DNA of 64,000 bases from positions 25,358,429-25,422,428 of the forward strand of contig OW285187.1 in the NCBI GenBank assembly GCA_935421135.1, read 5' to 3'. Below, in pieces: positions 46,075-59,823 of this stretch (its first letter is position 1; every line of letters starts with the position of its first letter). A model generated the notes under the pieces. It was not told where the DNA came from and did no database searches. It saw nothing but the letters and a program-made list of their open reading frames with translations. Origin of the DNA: Bugulina stolonifera. Taxonomy: Eukaryota; Bryozoa; Gymnolaemata; Cheilostomatida; Bugulidae. The translations under genes were made by a program, and so were the position numbers.

Positions 46075-48987
46075 GTATTTTATCACATTTTGCAATAATT
46101 TACATGACCAAGATACATGTATTAATGCTGTCACAGGGTTATCAAGCAGCTGATGTTTTGTTGTCTTAATGTGCTATTTGAGTATACAATGTACAGAATG
46201 TACATCTAAACACCAGTGGCGAAATCAGCACTTTGGAAACTGCCATCAACACATATTTGAGAGAAGAAAATTCCAAGCAGCCCTGTCAAATAAATTAATA
46301 TAATACATGAACTAATCCTAGTTTTACATTTTAGGTTGGATGATTATTAGCTCTCCCAAGACCTGAGGCTAACAGCTACAGTATATACAATATAGCATCC
46401 GATGCACATAGAATCACCCGCCTAGAATAACAGTGATTATTACAGTCAAAGCCTGTAATTCTGAATGGCTACTTCAACAACCAATACACACCTCTAACTT
46501 GACGCCTGCTGACATGAGTCGAACTAAAATCAAATTCCATAGACACGTCATCATACTATTGAACTCTGTTATTAACTAATAGTGTGACAGGATAACTTAG
46601 ATAAAACACTGTTGGACAAATTTTACAAGTCAAAATACATGTATAGTTTATATCCCTAAATGGGAAGATATGTTTAATCATTTGTGAATGTAGTTTATTC
46701 TTATTTCGTGGCAGTCGTGCTAATAACTTTGTGTATTGCAGATCTAGATTCTAATTTTGTTAAATAATTGAGAATGGTTTATTTTATATTTTTATCTAAT
46801 TAATTGACTACAAATCCAATATATTTTTCGTGAAATCCAAACAAGCGACGAAGACCAAATTGACATTATTCTACACAACTATAACTGAACGTCATCTCAT
46901 ACAACTACAACTTGACAGAAGTAAGTTCTCAGAAGAATCCCAGATACAATACCAAGCAGCTCAAGATACGTAAGTCAGCTGAATCCGACAGTGCCTACCT
47001 AAGTGGATCGCTGGAATTTTTCTACATTTTTCTATTTAGTGCATCGATTGCTAGAATTTTCCGACCTAATTGTATTATTTGATCAGACGAAATAGACTTG
47101 CTAATATATACCCACAGATTGTATTCTTGATACGGTAGGAAGAGCTAGTTTTGTCAAAGTTCCAAATCATTATCTTGTCGGGTACCTCGTCTTGAGTACT
47201 ACTATTACACTGCCACAATAGAACCATACACATAATATTATATACTTACAAATTGAATTGAAACATTCCGAGAATAATTACTTGTGGAAATTACACAGAT
47301 TAACATAAATACATACATACATACATACATACGAATACTTGAATGCCAATAAGGCTGATTTATCTAATGTAGGAAGTTATCTTCTCTCTTCAGTGCCTCA
47401 TCTAATTTGATGTAATATAGACTGTGTGTCACGATTAGCTTCAACCAAGAACTATCTTCTCTCTCTGAAATTTACAAACACCTCCACAGTATCATTAACT
47501 GACAACATTGCCAATCACAAATTTATGCCAACTGAGAATTATTGTCATACTCGTACATTTGTATCCGTCACATTAGACGGCGTGAAACCAATCATCTGAC
47601 ATTACATCAAATTGAAACGAAATTACATTCCTGCCAAGACCAACCTCTTTTATCTTGACAGACCTTATGTATATATAATATCATCTATACTCATTATTAT
47701 ACATAGCATATACAAAATATCCATATTCCAATATTTACAATTTCAAATCCCGACAAAACATATATAGAAAATACTATCACAATAAAACCAAAGTGTTCAA
47801 AACCATTTCATCACTATTAATTTCGTGTTAAAAACACTCATCAGATGAATAATGGTTTATATACATTATATATACTCAATCTGCATACAGTGTACTGTTT
47901 CGGTGTTTAACACCTCATCATTGTATAATTACATGTATATGTAGGGGTGAACAACAACAAATATCACAATAGCGTCCTCCCAAGTACTATCACAGATATG
48001 AGGATAGAACCCTATCAAGGAGTACGTGCACAGAGCGGTCCCCAACCACGACCTTCACATAGCCAAGCTAGAGAGTTCTGTTTAGTCAATGCAGACTATT
48101 TGTTACTCAATTCGGTAAAGCTACTGTCCGCAAACAGTTTAACCCATTAGCTATATGTGGCACACCCCTAGCGGTCCAGTGTGATGGTTACATGTACTTT
48201 GAGTAAGCTTGAGTAATAGAACAGAGATAATAATTATAAATGGATGCACTACTGAAAGTTTTTATTTAAATACGATCAAGGAAAGTGAGTATAGAACCAC
48301 CAAGGGAGAAGGCCTACCTTGACGAGGGAGGATGTACCTGTTCCTCTATACCACAGCTATTTGCAGTGTGATGGCTCATACACTGGATTCTTGAAAATGT
48401 GTAATATAACTGGACGAAGACCGCAGTCTGCGAAGTTTTGCCCGGAGCACGTATGACTGGTCCATCATCTGTTACAGAGTTGGTCTGCTTCGACATCAAG
48501 GAAGCAGGATACAGCAGACCCCACTGACTGAAATGAGAAGCGATCGATCCGGCATTATCCGAAAACTAAATTAACCAGGGGGACAAAGTATCACTGCCTC
48601 AAGTGTTGGTGCATGGCTATTTCTTCTCCATGTATGTAAGCTATGACTGTGCTTATTATAAAACAAGGAGTTGCAACCCCTTGCATTAAAGCATTAGACT
48701 GGGTTGTGAACAGTGTTGGGTAACAGTGTTATGAGAATGAAGCCAAGGAGTACTAAGAGGTACACTAAGAAGCAGTAATAGAATAGTAGCGAGTCGGCCT
48801 TGCCAAAAAATACATGTATCCTCTGATATTAATGGTAGATCTAAATTCAAGTTCTCTGTGATACACGATGAGTGGGTCAAATCTAAAAGTCTCTTACTTT
48901 CAATAAAATGTCAAGTCTGACCTTTATAAAGAATAAATGTACACATATAATTGCAGACTTGATTATATATTGGTAGGTGTTGGGGAC
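46075..48987. other. Spacer and 5' flank of FAAH-B
   Basis: No gene is recognised before about 48557. From there it matches the upstream region of copy A (including the segment AACAAGGAGTTGCAACCCC). A run of ACAT repeats lies at about 47303-47332. Confidence 0.5.
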
Positions 48988-51900
48988 ATGGATGTTGAAG
49001 AGGAGATTGCTAGTCTAGAAGTAGTTGGTACTATAATTATTCTAGCTGGTGTTGGTATTAAACAGATCTATTCTTGGACCAAATCATGCATAGCAACAAG
49101 GCGTTACAATCGTGTCAGAGAAAACAAGCAAGCTACTGTACAAACGGCTAAGGAGCATTGGATGACACAAGTAAAAGCACAGGTAACTTATGATTCAGTA
49201 TAGTGGCATTGGCCAGATTGAGCATGCTCCAACTCCATTAGTACTGATCACTCTTTGGTTATATAGTTCACGATACTACATGTGCCGCTACAGAGCCAAC
49301 TTTGTCATAGCAGTCTGTATCATAACCTGAATTAATTCAAGTTTAAATTGTCATCTGCTCCATGATGATGTTTTATCTTTCTTTCTTGGAACCCAGTTTG
49401 TGGTATTTTGTGTAGATTCAGCCAGAAGATGCCAATAGAATTGTTAGCTTGTCCTTTGAGAATTTACGAAAGGCTTTACATTCCGGTGAGGTGACAGCTA
49501 CACAGGCACTGCATGCATACCAGTACAAAGTGGTTCAAGAAAATACTAAATCTAACTTTCTATGTGAGGCTGTTGTAGAGGCAGAGGTAGGTCACAGAGT
49601 TGAAGTTGTGCTTCCTGTCCTGCTGTACCAGTGAATGCGGACATATATATTTTTAGCTTCAATTTTATTTTTTAACACGATTAAATCTTTAATGCAGGAC
49701 ATGGCTGCAAAGCTGGATGCTTTATCTGCAAAGGAACGTCAAAAGCTGCCTCTCTTTGGTATACCAATCAGCTTGAAGGAGATTTATATGCTTGAGGTAT
49801 GAAGGGGTACACGATGAGGTGTATTATAAGAGTTCTGTAATATTAATCGCTATCAGCTTGAGCTAGAAATGAAACTAATTTTTTGTCTCAAAGAACGTCT
49901 TACAGCTGAATTGAAGTTGTGTTCTCATGGAATAACTAGTTTGTTTACTTTTAGGGTTATGATTGTACAGTAGGATGTGTGAGACTAGTAGATAAACCGA
50001 TGAAAGAGACATCATCCATAGTAAAGGTAAACTGTTACCATATACATATAGATAGTTATACTATGTGTAATTACTCAATCCTATTACTTCCCAGCTGTAT
50101 GATATTGTGATGGATTGGTCGACTCACCCAACACCCAGGTCATCAAGAAGGCCTCGTCGCCCAAGCGAATATTCTCCATCTTGAGTAACTCTAAGCATGC
50201 CCTTATGTCTAGATTATTTGTGAAATAAGCATATTATGATCTGATTACATTCTATGTCTTTTTGCCTATTGTAATTGATGGCCGATGTCTTGGATATTTA
50301 TCATATTAATACATAATCCATTTCTCATCTTTGTAAGCACTTTTGCGCATGGCCGACCTTTTTATGGTCGGACCTCGGGCATTTTTCAGCTATCTTGCTA
50401 CCCATTTTCCTGGGACGATGCCTTATCGTGCAGCCCGACCCCCTGTCGGCCTTTTTGCCGAAAGTTTGAATCATATAGAAGCCAGTATAATATTTTCTAT
50501 GCTAAATCAGTTGTTGATTGCGCTCTAATAAAGCAACATCTTCTAACTCAACCTACAGAGTCTTACTCTTGCAGCTCCAGCCTTGGTCCTTGAACCTTTA
50601 GCGCCCGAGCTCGTCCTCATACTCGTATAAGTCTCTTACTACACTCCTTGATGAGTATAAGCCTCTGACCTTAGTCAATCCTTGATTCTTCAATGAATCT
50701 AACATCGGGCCTACATCCCCTCTTCAACATAGATACTCTCTACACTCCTACGAAGTCTAAACCATCGAACCTACGTCAAACCTTGACTCTTTAATGAGTC
50801 CAAACATCGGCCTATGTCCTCCACAATAACTACAAGAGCTTTCTGTAATGTTTTGTGCTATGGTTTTCCCACGGGTGCCGATGTTAGCACGAGTGGGGGA
50901 AGCGCTTGGTAGTGGTAGTGGGCTGCCAAGGTAAACTTCCACACATTACATGAAGAGTGAACAATTAAGTAAAGCTCTTGTAGTTATTATAGAGGACGTA
51001 GGCCGATGCTTAGACTCATTAAAGAGTGTAGAAAAAATGTTTATATTGATGAGGGGACATAGACCCAAGCTAGATTAATTGAAAAATCAAGGATCGGCTA
51101 AGGTCCGATGGTTTATACTCAGCAAGGAGTGTAGTAAGAGACTTATACGAGTATGAGGACGAGCTCGGGCACTAAAGGTCCAGGGGACCAAGGCTGGAGC
51201 TGCCTGCCTGCAAGAGTAAGACTCTGCAGGTTGAGTTAGGAGATGACGTTGCTTTATTGAAGTGCAATCAACATAGTGATTTAGCATTGGAAATGTGCTG
51301 GCTTTTATGTAAAATGAACTTCTTGCTAACAGGGCTGACAGGGGGTCGGGCTGTACGATAAGGTATCGTCCCCGGAAATTGGGTAGCAAGATAGCTGAAA
51401 AATGCCCGAGGTCCGACCATAAAAAGGTTGGCCATGCACAAAAAGTGCTTAGAATAGTGAGAAACGGATGCTATCTTAATATGAGACATATCCATGACAT
51501 CGGCCATCAATTACAATAGGCAAGAAGACTTAGAACATAATCAGGTAATAATATACTTGTTTTACAGGTAATCTAGACATGAAAGCATGCTTAGAGTCAT
51601 GCACTCAAGACAGAGAATATTTGCTTGGGTGACGGGGCCTTCTTGATGACTTCTGCATAGGTCGGCCAGGGTGTTGGATGAGTCGGCCAATCCATCACAT
51701 TACTTAATTGTTCACTCTTTATGCAATGTGTGGAAGTTTACCTTGGCAGCCCACAACCACTACCAAGCGCTTCCCACACTCGTGCTAACATCGGCACTCG
51801 TGTGAAATCCTAAGCACAAAACATTACAATATTATGTGAAGTTGTCCTCCCTTTTTCCTTTTTCTTTTCCAAACTGAGGTGGGCGTAGTGATATTCTACA

Positions 51901-54900
51901 ACTATTTTTGTTATGCACAAATTTCTGCGGAGTTGTTTTTCCCTGATAGCAACTTTTGAACTTATCTACTGAATTCATCATGCCCATTTAAAAGTTATTT
52001 GATATCATGTAGATAGAAAAGATATTGATAGAAAGCAATTACATTATTATAATCAGTGATATTGGTATGACTGATAGTAGTCTAGTACTCCACACCTAGT
52101 TGGTTCAACAGCACACAACTAACGAATCAGCTGTACAACATTTTACCAAAACAAGTTTTCCATGCTGCTACTGCCTTCCACAAAAACCTGGCATCAGCTA
52201 TTAGCTCAAAGCTTAGGCAACAATGCTGCATGTATTGGGTATTTAATCTAGGCTACCTTTTTGGCATAATTCTTACACTGTAAGACATGTACGTAAAATG
52301 CATATCAATGTATACATTTACATGCATATGTATAAGTGTATATGTAGGCCAGTTTATTAATAAATAACACTAATGGTAATAGATTACACAAGTACATTAT
52401 TATAGTACAAACACAGTTCATCTACATGTATCTATGTTACACTATAATATTATTCTACCAGTGACAGACTTTAGTAAGGTAGTTCATATATGTACATGAT
52501 ATGCTATATACATTGTATCAACTAGAAACTAAAATAATGCTAGAAGTAATATGCAGCATATTAAATATGACTAGATGTAATATGCAGCATATAAATAAGA
52601 CTAGATGTAATAGGCAGCACATAAAATGACTAGATGTAATATGCAGCACATAAATAAGTAGATTAGATGTAATATGCAGCACATAAATAAGACTAGATGT
52701 AATATGCAGCACATAAATAAGACTAGATGTAATATGCAGCATATACATATAAATATGGAGTTAGTCATCATTTCTGTTGTTGGATCTAAGACAACAGAAC
52801 ACATTTCTTAGAGCTTTTCTGATACGGTTTCTTAGGCCAAGTCTTCCTGGAGTATCTACTGAGGGCGTAGTTATAACGTCCCCTTCTTCAAACAGTAGAC
52901 TCAGATCTGCTGAACTTACTCCAGGATCTAATAATAATACATATAAATATACTACAAGGTACTACTGATGCACCCATAGCAGTTGACCGCAGTAGTTATG
53001 ATATCGTTGTAATATCATCACATAGACGCCATGTATGCATGTGTGTATTTATGCAGTGACTTCCTAAAGATATATTATTTCTTAATACAGTAAGAATGAA
53101 ATGGAATGGATTTAAGTAAAATGCTTCAGCTCAATTTAACGTATTGCTAATTTATTGAATCTCTATAATATGTTGCACATCGTACAGTATAACACATCTA
53201 TACATTGTATGTTAGAATTAATTATTGATAATATCAAACTATGAAGTACGTACTATATTAGACAATATTAACTTACCAAATGTACTGATCACCTCCGTAT
53301 TCAGATTTTCACTGCAACTCAGAGTTGAGTCTTTTATTGAGACAGGTTCATTATCTACCGTTAATAACAAAACTAATTACTACTAATTACTAAGTAAACT
53401 ATATATTATATGAATCTACAAAGCTATACACAGAATCTTATAAACATACTTCAAGTAATTGTAAGTCCTGCTTGGTATACACTTTGCACTACCACAGATA
53501 GACATCTATATACGTAGCCCAATAAACATACTTGTAGACATGTATATGATCATCACCTTTGTTAGTAGAAGACTCTGTAATCATATCAGAAGACTGGCTA
53601 CTCTGGTTTATTTCCTGTACATGAACTGAGTCACTCTTAGACACGCCCACTTCTAGCTCTGATAAGTCGTCCTCTGTCCTCCATGACTTTAAGATATTCT
53701 GCCCTAAGAGGTAGAAACATCAACTATATAAATATTATGACATACAACCATTTTTAGACCATGTTAGGATAACTCCATGTACTCTTTTGTGTAATTCATG
53801 CAGATAGTCTACCAAATAAACTTTCCTGCATGATGTATATGTATATATAATTAAACACTTGCTTACCATTTTCTGCTGTGGAGTTGTTACACATTGGATT
53901 CAATTGATTTTCCTCAAAAACCTCCTCATACTCATCAAAGTCATCTAGGTTACCGATATCTGACTTTATCAGATCAGTAGTAGGACCTGTAAATAGTGAG
54001 ATTCATTATTATTGGTTGTTCAGACAATTCCGAAGGGCCTTGGGTTCCCAGTACTGAGTCAAGAGTTCCCAAGAGAAAGCAATTCCAGCAGTACTGGGAA
54101 TTGAATCTTTCAGGGAAAGCCTGAAGTATCTTACCGGCCGAGCACTAATGTACAGTGTACATTATCAATAGATATTCCTACATACATACTTGTACATGTA
54201 AATATAGTGTGTATATCTCACCATTTACTTGTATATATTCAACTCCATCAGGGACTACAGTCTTATCATCTTCAATATCCAATTCCTTATTCCACTCTGT
54301 ATCTGTTAATATATCATATCATTACGTTACAATGTATTGTAATGGTTCAGGACATTTGTATAGACGACTCCAGCCACTCTGATGGACCTTATAGCACCCT
54401 AAGTGCCTAGTAGTTGTCACGGCACTACTCATTTAACACTTATTCTCATGCACTTAGTTGCTCGTGTACTCATACTTGTCTTGTATTGCATGTCTAACCC
54501 TACATTGATAATTACATACCTGTATATTATAGTTTTATTAAGACATTATACTGTTTTTATACCCATGTAAAGAGGCCCGACCTCTCAGAATTACTTGATA
54601 TTCATTTTGCATATGAATTGGATGATTCTAAGCATCTTTTGTAATAACCCGACCCAATTTGGGTCGGCCATCGGGCTTCCGGCCGCCATGTTGTTGCGCA
54701 ATTTCCGGACGACCCTACGTCGTCTTTTCCCGACACTACGTCGGCCTTTTTACCGGAACTTCCTCCGGAAGTTCTATTACTATATAAAGGGCATTGTTTT
54801 TATGCTTGTTGTCTCAGTTCATGATTGGATCTCAATAAAGACACATTTATACTTATATACCGAGACTTTCACTTCGTAGATAGGTCATTCTAGTTGTAAG

Positions 54901-57900
54901 GTCCTCGACCTTGCAACACGAACTGCCTACTAGGTCGGATCACTCTCTTTCTCAGTATAGCAAACAAGCATTGACTCGGGATCATATGGGTCGTCTTTGG
55001 TAGTTCTTGGCTTACTGACACCGATCAATCTTCCATGTAATTAGAAGGCCTAGCACTACTCATAGGCACTTCATTTTGGACTCGGGAGTCGTCTCAGGAC
55101 GACCACACCAAAACCCAAAAACCATTACAATACTAACCAACAAGAGCAGTAAACTCCACTCCATCAGGTGCGATAGTCTTAGAATCATCTAAATTATCAC
55201 TACTAGTACCAATATCCTTCATCAACTTACATCTGAAATAAAGAAAACTACAATGAATATTATTCTACTTTCAGTATAGTATCACATTGTATGTTGTTTT
55301 ATTACTGGTTTTTAATTAACAGTCCTAGTGAAATGTTGTACTGTAACATCACATAAATTATTAAATCAAAATGTATTTATTATATTATAGTATTCTAGTT
55401 TTTGTGTAGTCTACAAAGTATATGTATGTAAGTCTACATGTATAGGTGCTATATGTACACAGTGTACCCCAGTGTATATATAGGGCCCAAATAATTATTA
55501 GCATAGCACTTTGACTTAGTATTATCATTATGTAACTCGTTGAGTGAACCACAACGAGTGTTCTGAAAACTGATTTCTCTATTTCGTTCAGTTGTAATCA
55601 ATTAATAAACATACTAAACACTACTTGTATCTACATGTACATATACATACACAGTCATAGTAGACATAATATATATATAAACATGTAAAATTATTTAGCA
55701 GCAAAGCTACGTTTGTGAGTAGAGAACACAGGAAGGGAAACCTATGATTATGAGAGACTAAATATCACATGTTTAGACTTACATTATATACTCGATACAT
55801 GACTCAGACACCATATTCTGCTCCATACACGACATGCTATATATGAGATAGTATATAGATAATATCGTATAAATACAAGTCACTTTATCGTATGTTTAGT
55901 AGTCCAAGAGAGAGTGAGAGAGTTAATATATATTCTGGTATACTCGCCACAATCTGAACTAACAATGGTCTGAGATGAGTTATACTATTTACTTTATGTC
56001 ATAAGTTGATTGTTGAAAGTTATGTATTCATTTATAATAAAATACAATAATGATTATATTATGTTGTAGAGTTATCTTCCCTTCTTCTACTTATAATACA
56101 TGTACAACCAGATAACTTAATAACGATTATGTGTTTTGTAGGATTACAATAATTATAATAATAATTACATGTACATATAATATTGAATGATTAGATTATG
56201 AATGGGTTATTGACAGTTCAACATTTTCTATGGCCATAATGTAAGTTTTTGTACAAATGAAAAGCCTAAAGTACCAGTTTATACATTCCCCACAATTTGA
56301 AAGCAAGCCTAGTCTGCATTTACATGTTACATATTTACTAACTGCTAGTTCCATAATACAAAGGTTTCTAAACAATAATATATTCTCAACAATAACTAGC
56401 ACTATGTTACTGTATCCACTGCACCACTGTAAACCACTACACCACTGTATCCACTGCACCACTGTAAACCACTATACCATTGCATCCATTGCACCACTGT
56501 AAACCACTATACCACTGTAAACCACTGCACCACTGTAAAACACTATACCACTGTATCCACTGCACTACTGTAAACCACTACACTACTGTATTCACTGCAC
56601 CACTGTAAACCACTACACCACTGTATCCACTGCACCACTGTAAACCACTACACCACTGTATCCACTGCACCACTGTATCCACTACACCACTATAAACCAC
56701 TGCCCCACTGTATCCACTGCACCACTGTAAACTGCTACACCACTGTATCCACTGCACCACTTTATCCACTGCGCTACTGTAAACCGCTATACCACTGTAT
56801 CCACTGCACCACTGTGCACACTATACCACTGTATCCACTACACCACTGTAGTAACCATGATGTTCCTGCTGCAGATGCTGGTGGCCCAGGGTGCTGTACC
56901 ATTCATTAGGACTAACATACCACAAACCTGTTTGGCATTTGATAGTACTAACCCCATATATGGTGCAACCTCCAACCCACATAACTCCAGCAGATCTTGT
57001 GGGGGTTCCTCTGGTGGTAAGCTTGATCCACTCCTTATTTTACCTTGCTGTGTTGTGTGTACTCTGTATATGCAGTATAGTCTATATACAATGTACTCCT
57101 TACTTTACCTTACTGTGCTGTGTAAACTCTGTATATCAACTTTTTCCTCTCCATGGAATTCCCTCTTGGCCCAGAGTTATTAATTTCCGGTAAGTGTGTC
57201 ATAAGCCTGTGCTCATTGTCGTTCAAATTTTCTAAACTACATTTTATTTATGTATGATTATAATTATGGTGCATATACTGTACATCTGATCTGCTCTCAA
57301 CTTATGCATTTATTATACTAATACATTTCCTGTTTACATAAACAATGTAGGTGAAGGAGCAGCTATAGCTGCAGGAAGCTCTATACTCGGCTTTGGCAGT
57401 GATATCGGTGGTAGTGTGAGGATTCCAGCAGCATTTTGTGGTATTTACTCTTTGAAACCGACAGCTGGTAGACTCAGTTTCCATGGCGACACAGGTGTAG
57501 ACTTGAATGAGAGGATCGGTTAGTAAATGTTTATATTATACATTTCTATAGATCACAACTAGTATTTGTATTTGTATAATATAGTTATATATTGTTATAA
57601 CTAAAATTGGGGGTTTTGGTATTGTCAGTTATAACATTTAATTGGAGCCAAAGTACTTAGGACTCACCAGCTGTACGTAGTATTGTAATGTTTTTGAGTG
57701 TGATTACATACAGGAGCCGATAGGCTGCAAGTATGGGAAGGGCTTGGAAGGTGGTAGAGGCCGACCAAGTAACCTTCTGCTCATTACATAAAGAGTGACC
57801 AGTATTTATATGCTCTTATTGGTGTGTATATCAGACGTAGGCCGATGCCGAGACTCATTGAAGAGCTCAGGACCGACGTAGGTCTTGTAGACTTTATACT

Positions 57901-59773
57901 CCAGAGGAGTGCAGTGAAAGATCTGGTGTTCTAAGACCTTGGGCTCGACGCTAGATTCATGTAAAATCCGGGATCGACCCAAGTCGTAGAAGTGGTGAAG
58001 AGATGTGCTTAAACGAGGATGGGGATGAACTCGAGCTGTACTGGATCTATGGATCCTCCGGTAGAGTTACCCGCCTACAAGAATAAGCCTCTATAGGTTT
58101 GAGTTAGGAGATGTTGCTTTATTGAAGCGCAATCAACAACTGATTTGATACAGAAAATGTACTGCCTTTTATACTACATGTATATCTATTTCCGGCCAAA
58201 AGAGGCCGATAGGGTATCGGGTCCGGAACTGATGCAACAACATGGATGGTTCCGCCCGACGTCGGCCATAAAAAGGGTCGGCCTTGGCACAAAAAGTGCT
58301 TACAATAAGGTGAAACATAAGATATATAATTATGAGTCCAATCCATAGCATCGGCCACAAGTGATACTTACATGTATAATAAATGGTAAAAGACTCTATT
58401 TAATATGGTCAGACAAGAGAAGGTAATTGCTAACAGTGTATGGGAAAAACCAAGTTGTAATAAAGTTGTAATTCCAATAGTCTGATTGACAAGTAATAGT
58501 AAAGGCACACAATATAAGTTGATTGGATATAAGTGATGCATAACAATAATAGTATAAGGTAAGACATCGTGCATGAATGAATATGGATACATGGATAATA
58601 GTGTAATGCATGATAACGTCAATGTTAATGTTAATGTCAGTGTTGTGTGGTTGGCCCAGGGAGGCCATTGCCACGGAGGCTGTTTCACCACAGTATGTAG
58701 TAGTAGTACACTGTCTGTAGGTCCTTTTGTTAGCGCCTTGATCTCCAATGTAGTAAGCTGTGTAGGGTAGGTTCTGGCTCTGTGGTCTAGGATGTGACGG
58801 TGTCGACTCTATTCTGAGGTCTACAACGAGATAGTTGTTCCGCATATATCCTTGCTCCTTAGTACGCATTGATATGAGTTACTGGGTAGCATACGATCCA
58901 CCTACACTATACACACTGTTGTAGTTTAGTTTTTAGTGTTTTTGTTTTAGTGTTTTATTAGTTTTTATTTGGTTTTCTATTTTGTAGCTTTTCTTTCATT
59001 TTCGTGTTTTCCACTAGCCTATACATTTGTATAATATATATATGTAACGTCTATGTCATCGTCCACTCTTGTCACTGTGTGACTTATCTACAGGTATGTC
59101 TACAGTCTATACTGCTGTCTCTCCATGCCTCATTTTCACAGTCTACTCTAGGTATCTGTCTATCTATCTCTCTACTGAGACTACTCTACAGTGTAGGTAC
59201 TCCTCTCCTATATATGCCTGTCCTATCTAAGTATCTACAGTCAGCCAATCAATTTTAGTGAGGAGTTATATTCTCTCAAGTGCGCAAGAGTGGACAACTC
59301 TTAAATATACTAATTGTCACTATTTACATGCAACAATATTATGTATATTCACATACACGTATGCATACATGCAAGTACATGCGTGCACATATATAGTATA
59401 TACTACTCAAGCTCACTATGTATACCTTATACAGCATGATGTCTATGTCATCTACTCTGTTATAGTGACGGTAACATGTGGACCAATGGGAAGAGATGTA
59501 GACTCACTGATAGCTGCCATGAAAACTCTGTCTATGCGAGAATCTCTCCTAGTAGATCCATACGTACCTCCAGTAGCATTCAATGATGAGGTGGGAGCTA
59601 GTGATAGTAGCAGTAGTGGTAGCGGTAGTGGCAACAGCAGCGACAGTGGCAGCAGCAGCGGCAGCGGCGGCAGCAGCAGTCGCAGCAGCAGCAACAGCAG
59701 TAGCAGCAGTAGCAGTAGCAGCAGTAGCAGCAGTAGCAGCAGTAACAGCAGTAGCAGCAGTAGCAGCAGTAGC

Positions 59774-59823
<50 letters not shown>

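Noticed and set aside
54338..55129. Small genes predicted inside LTR copies (for example 54595-54879, 9160-9486, 45529-45786)
   Set aside because: The same frames recur in each LTR copy and include the promoter and polyadenylation regions; no protein family fits.
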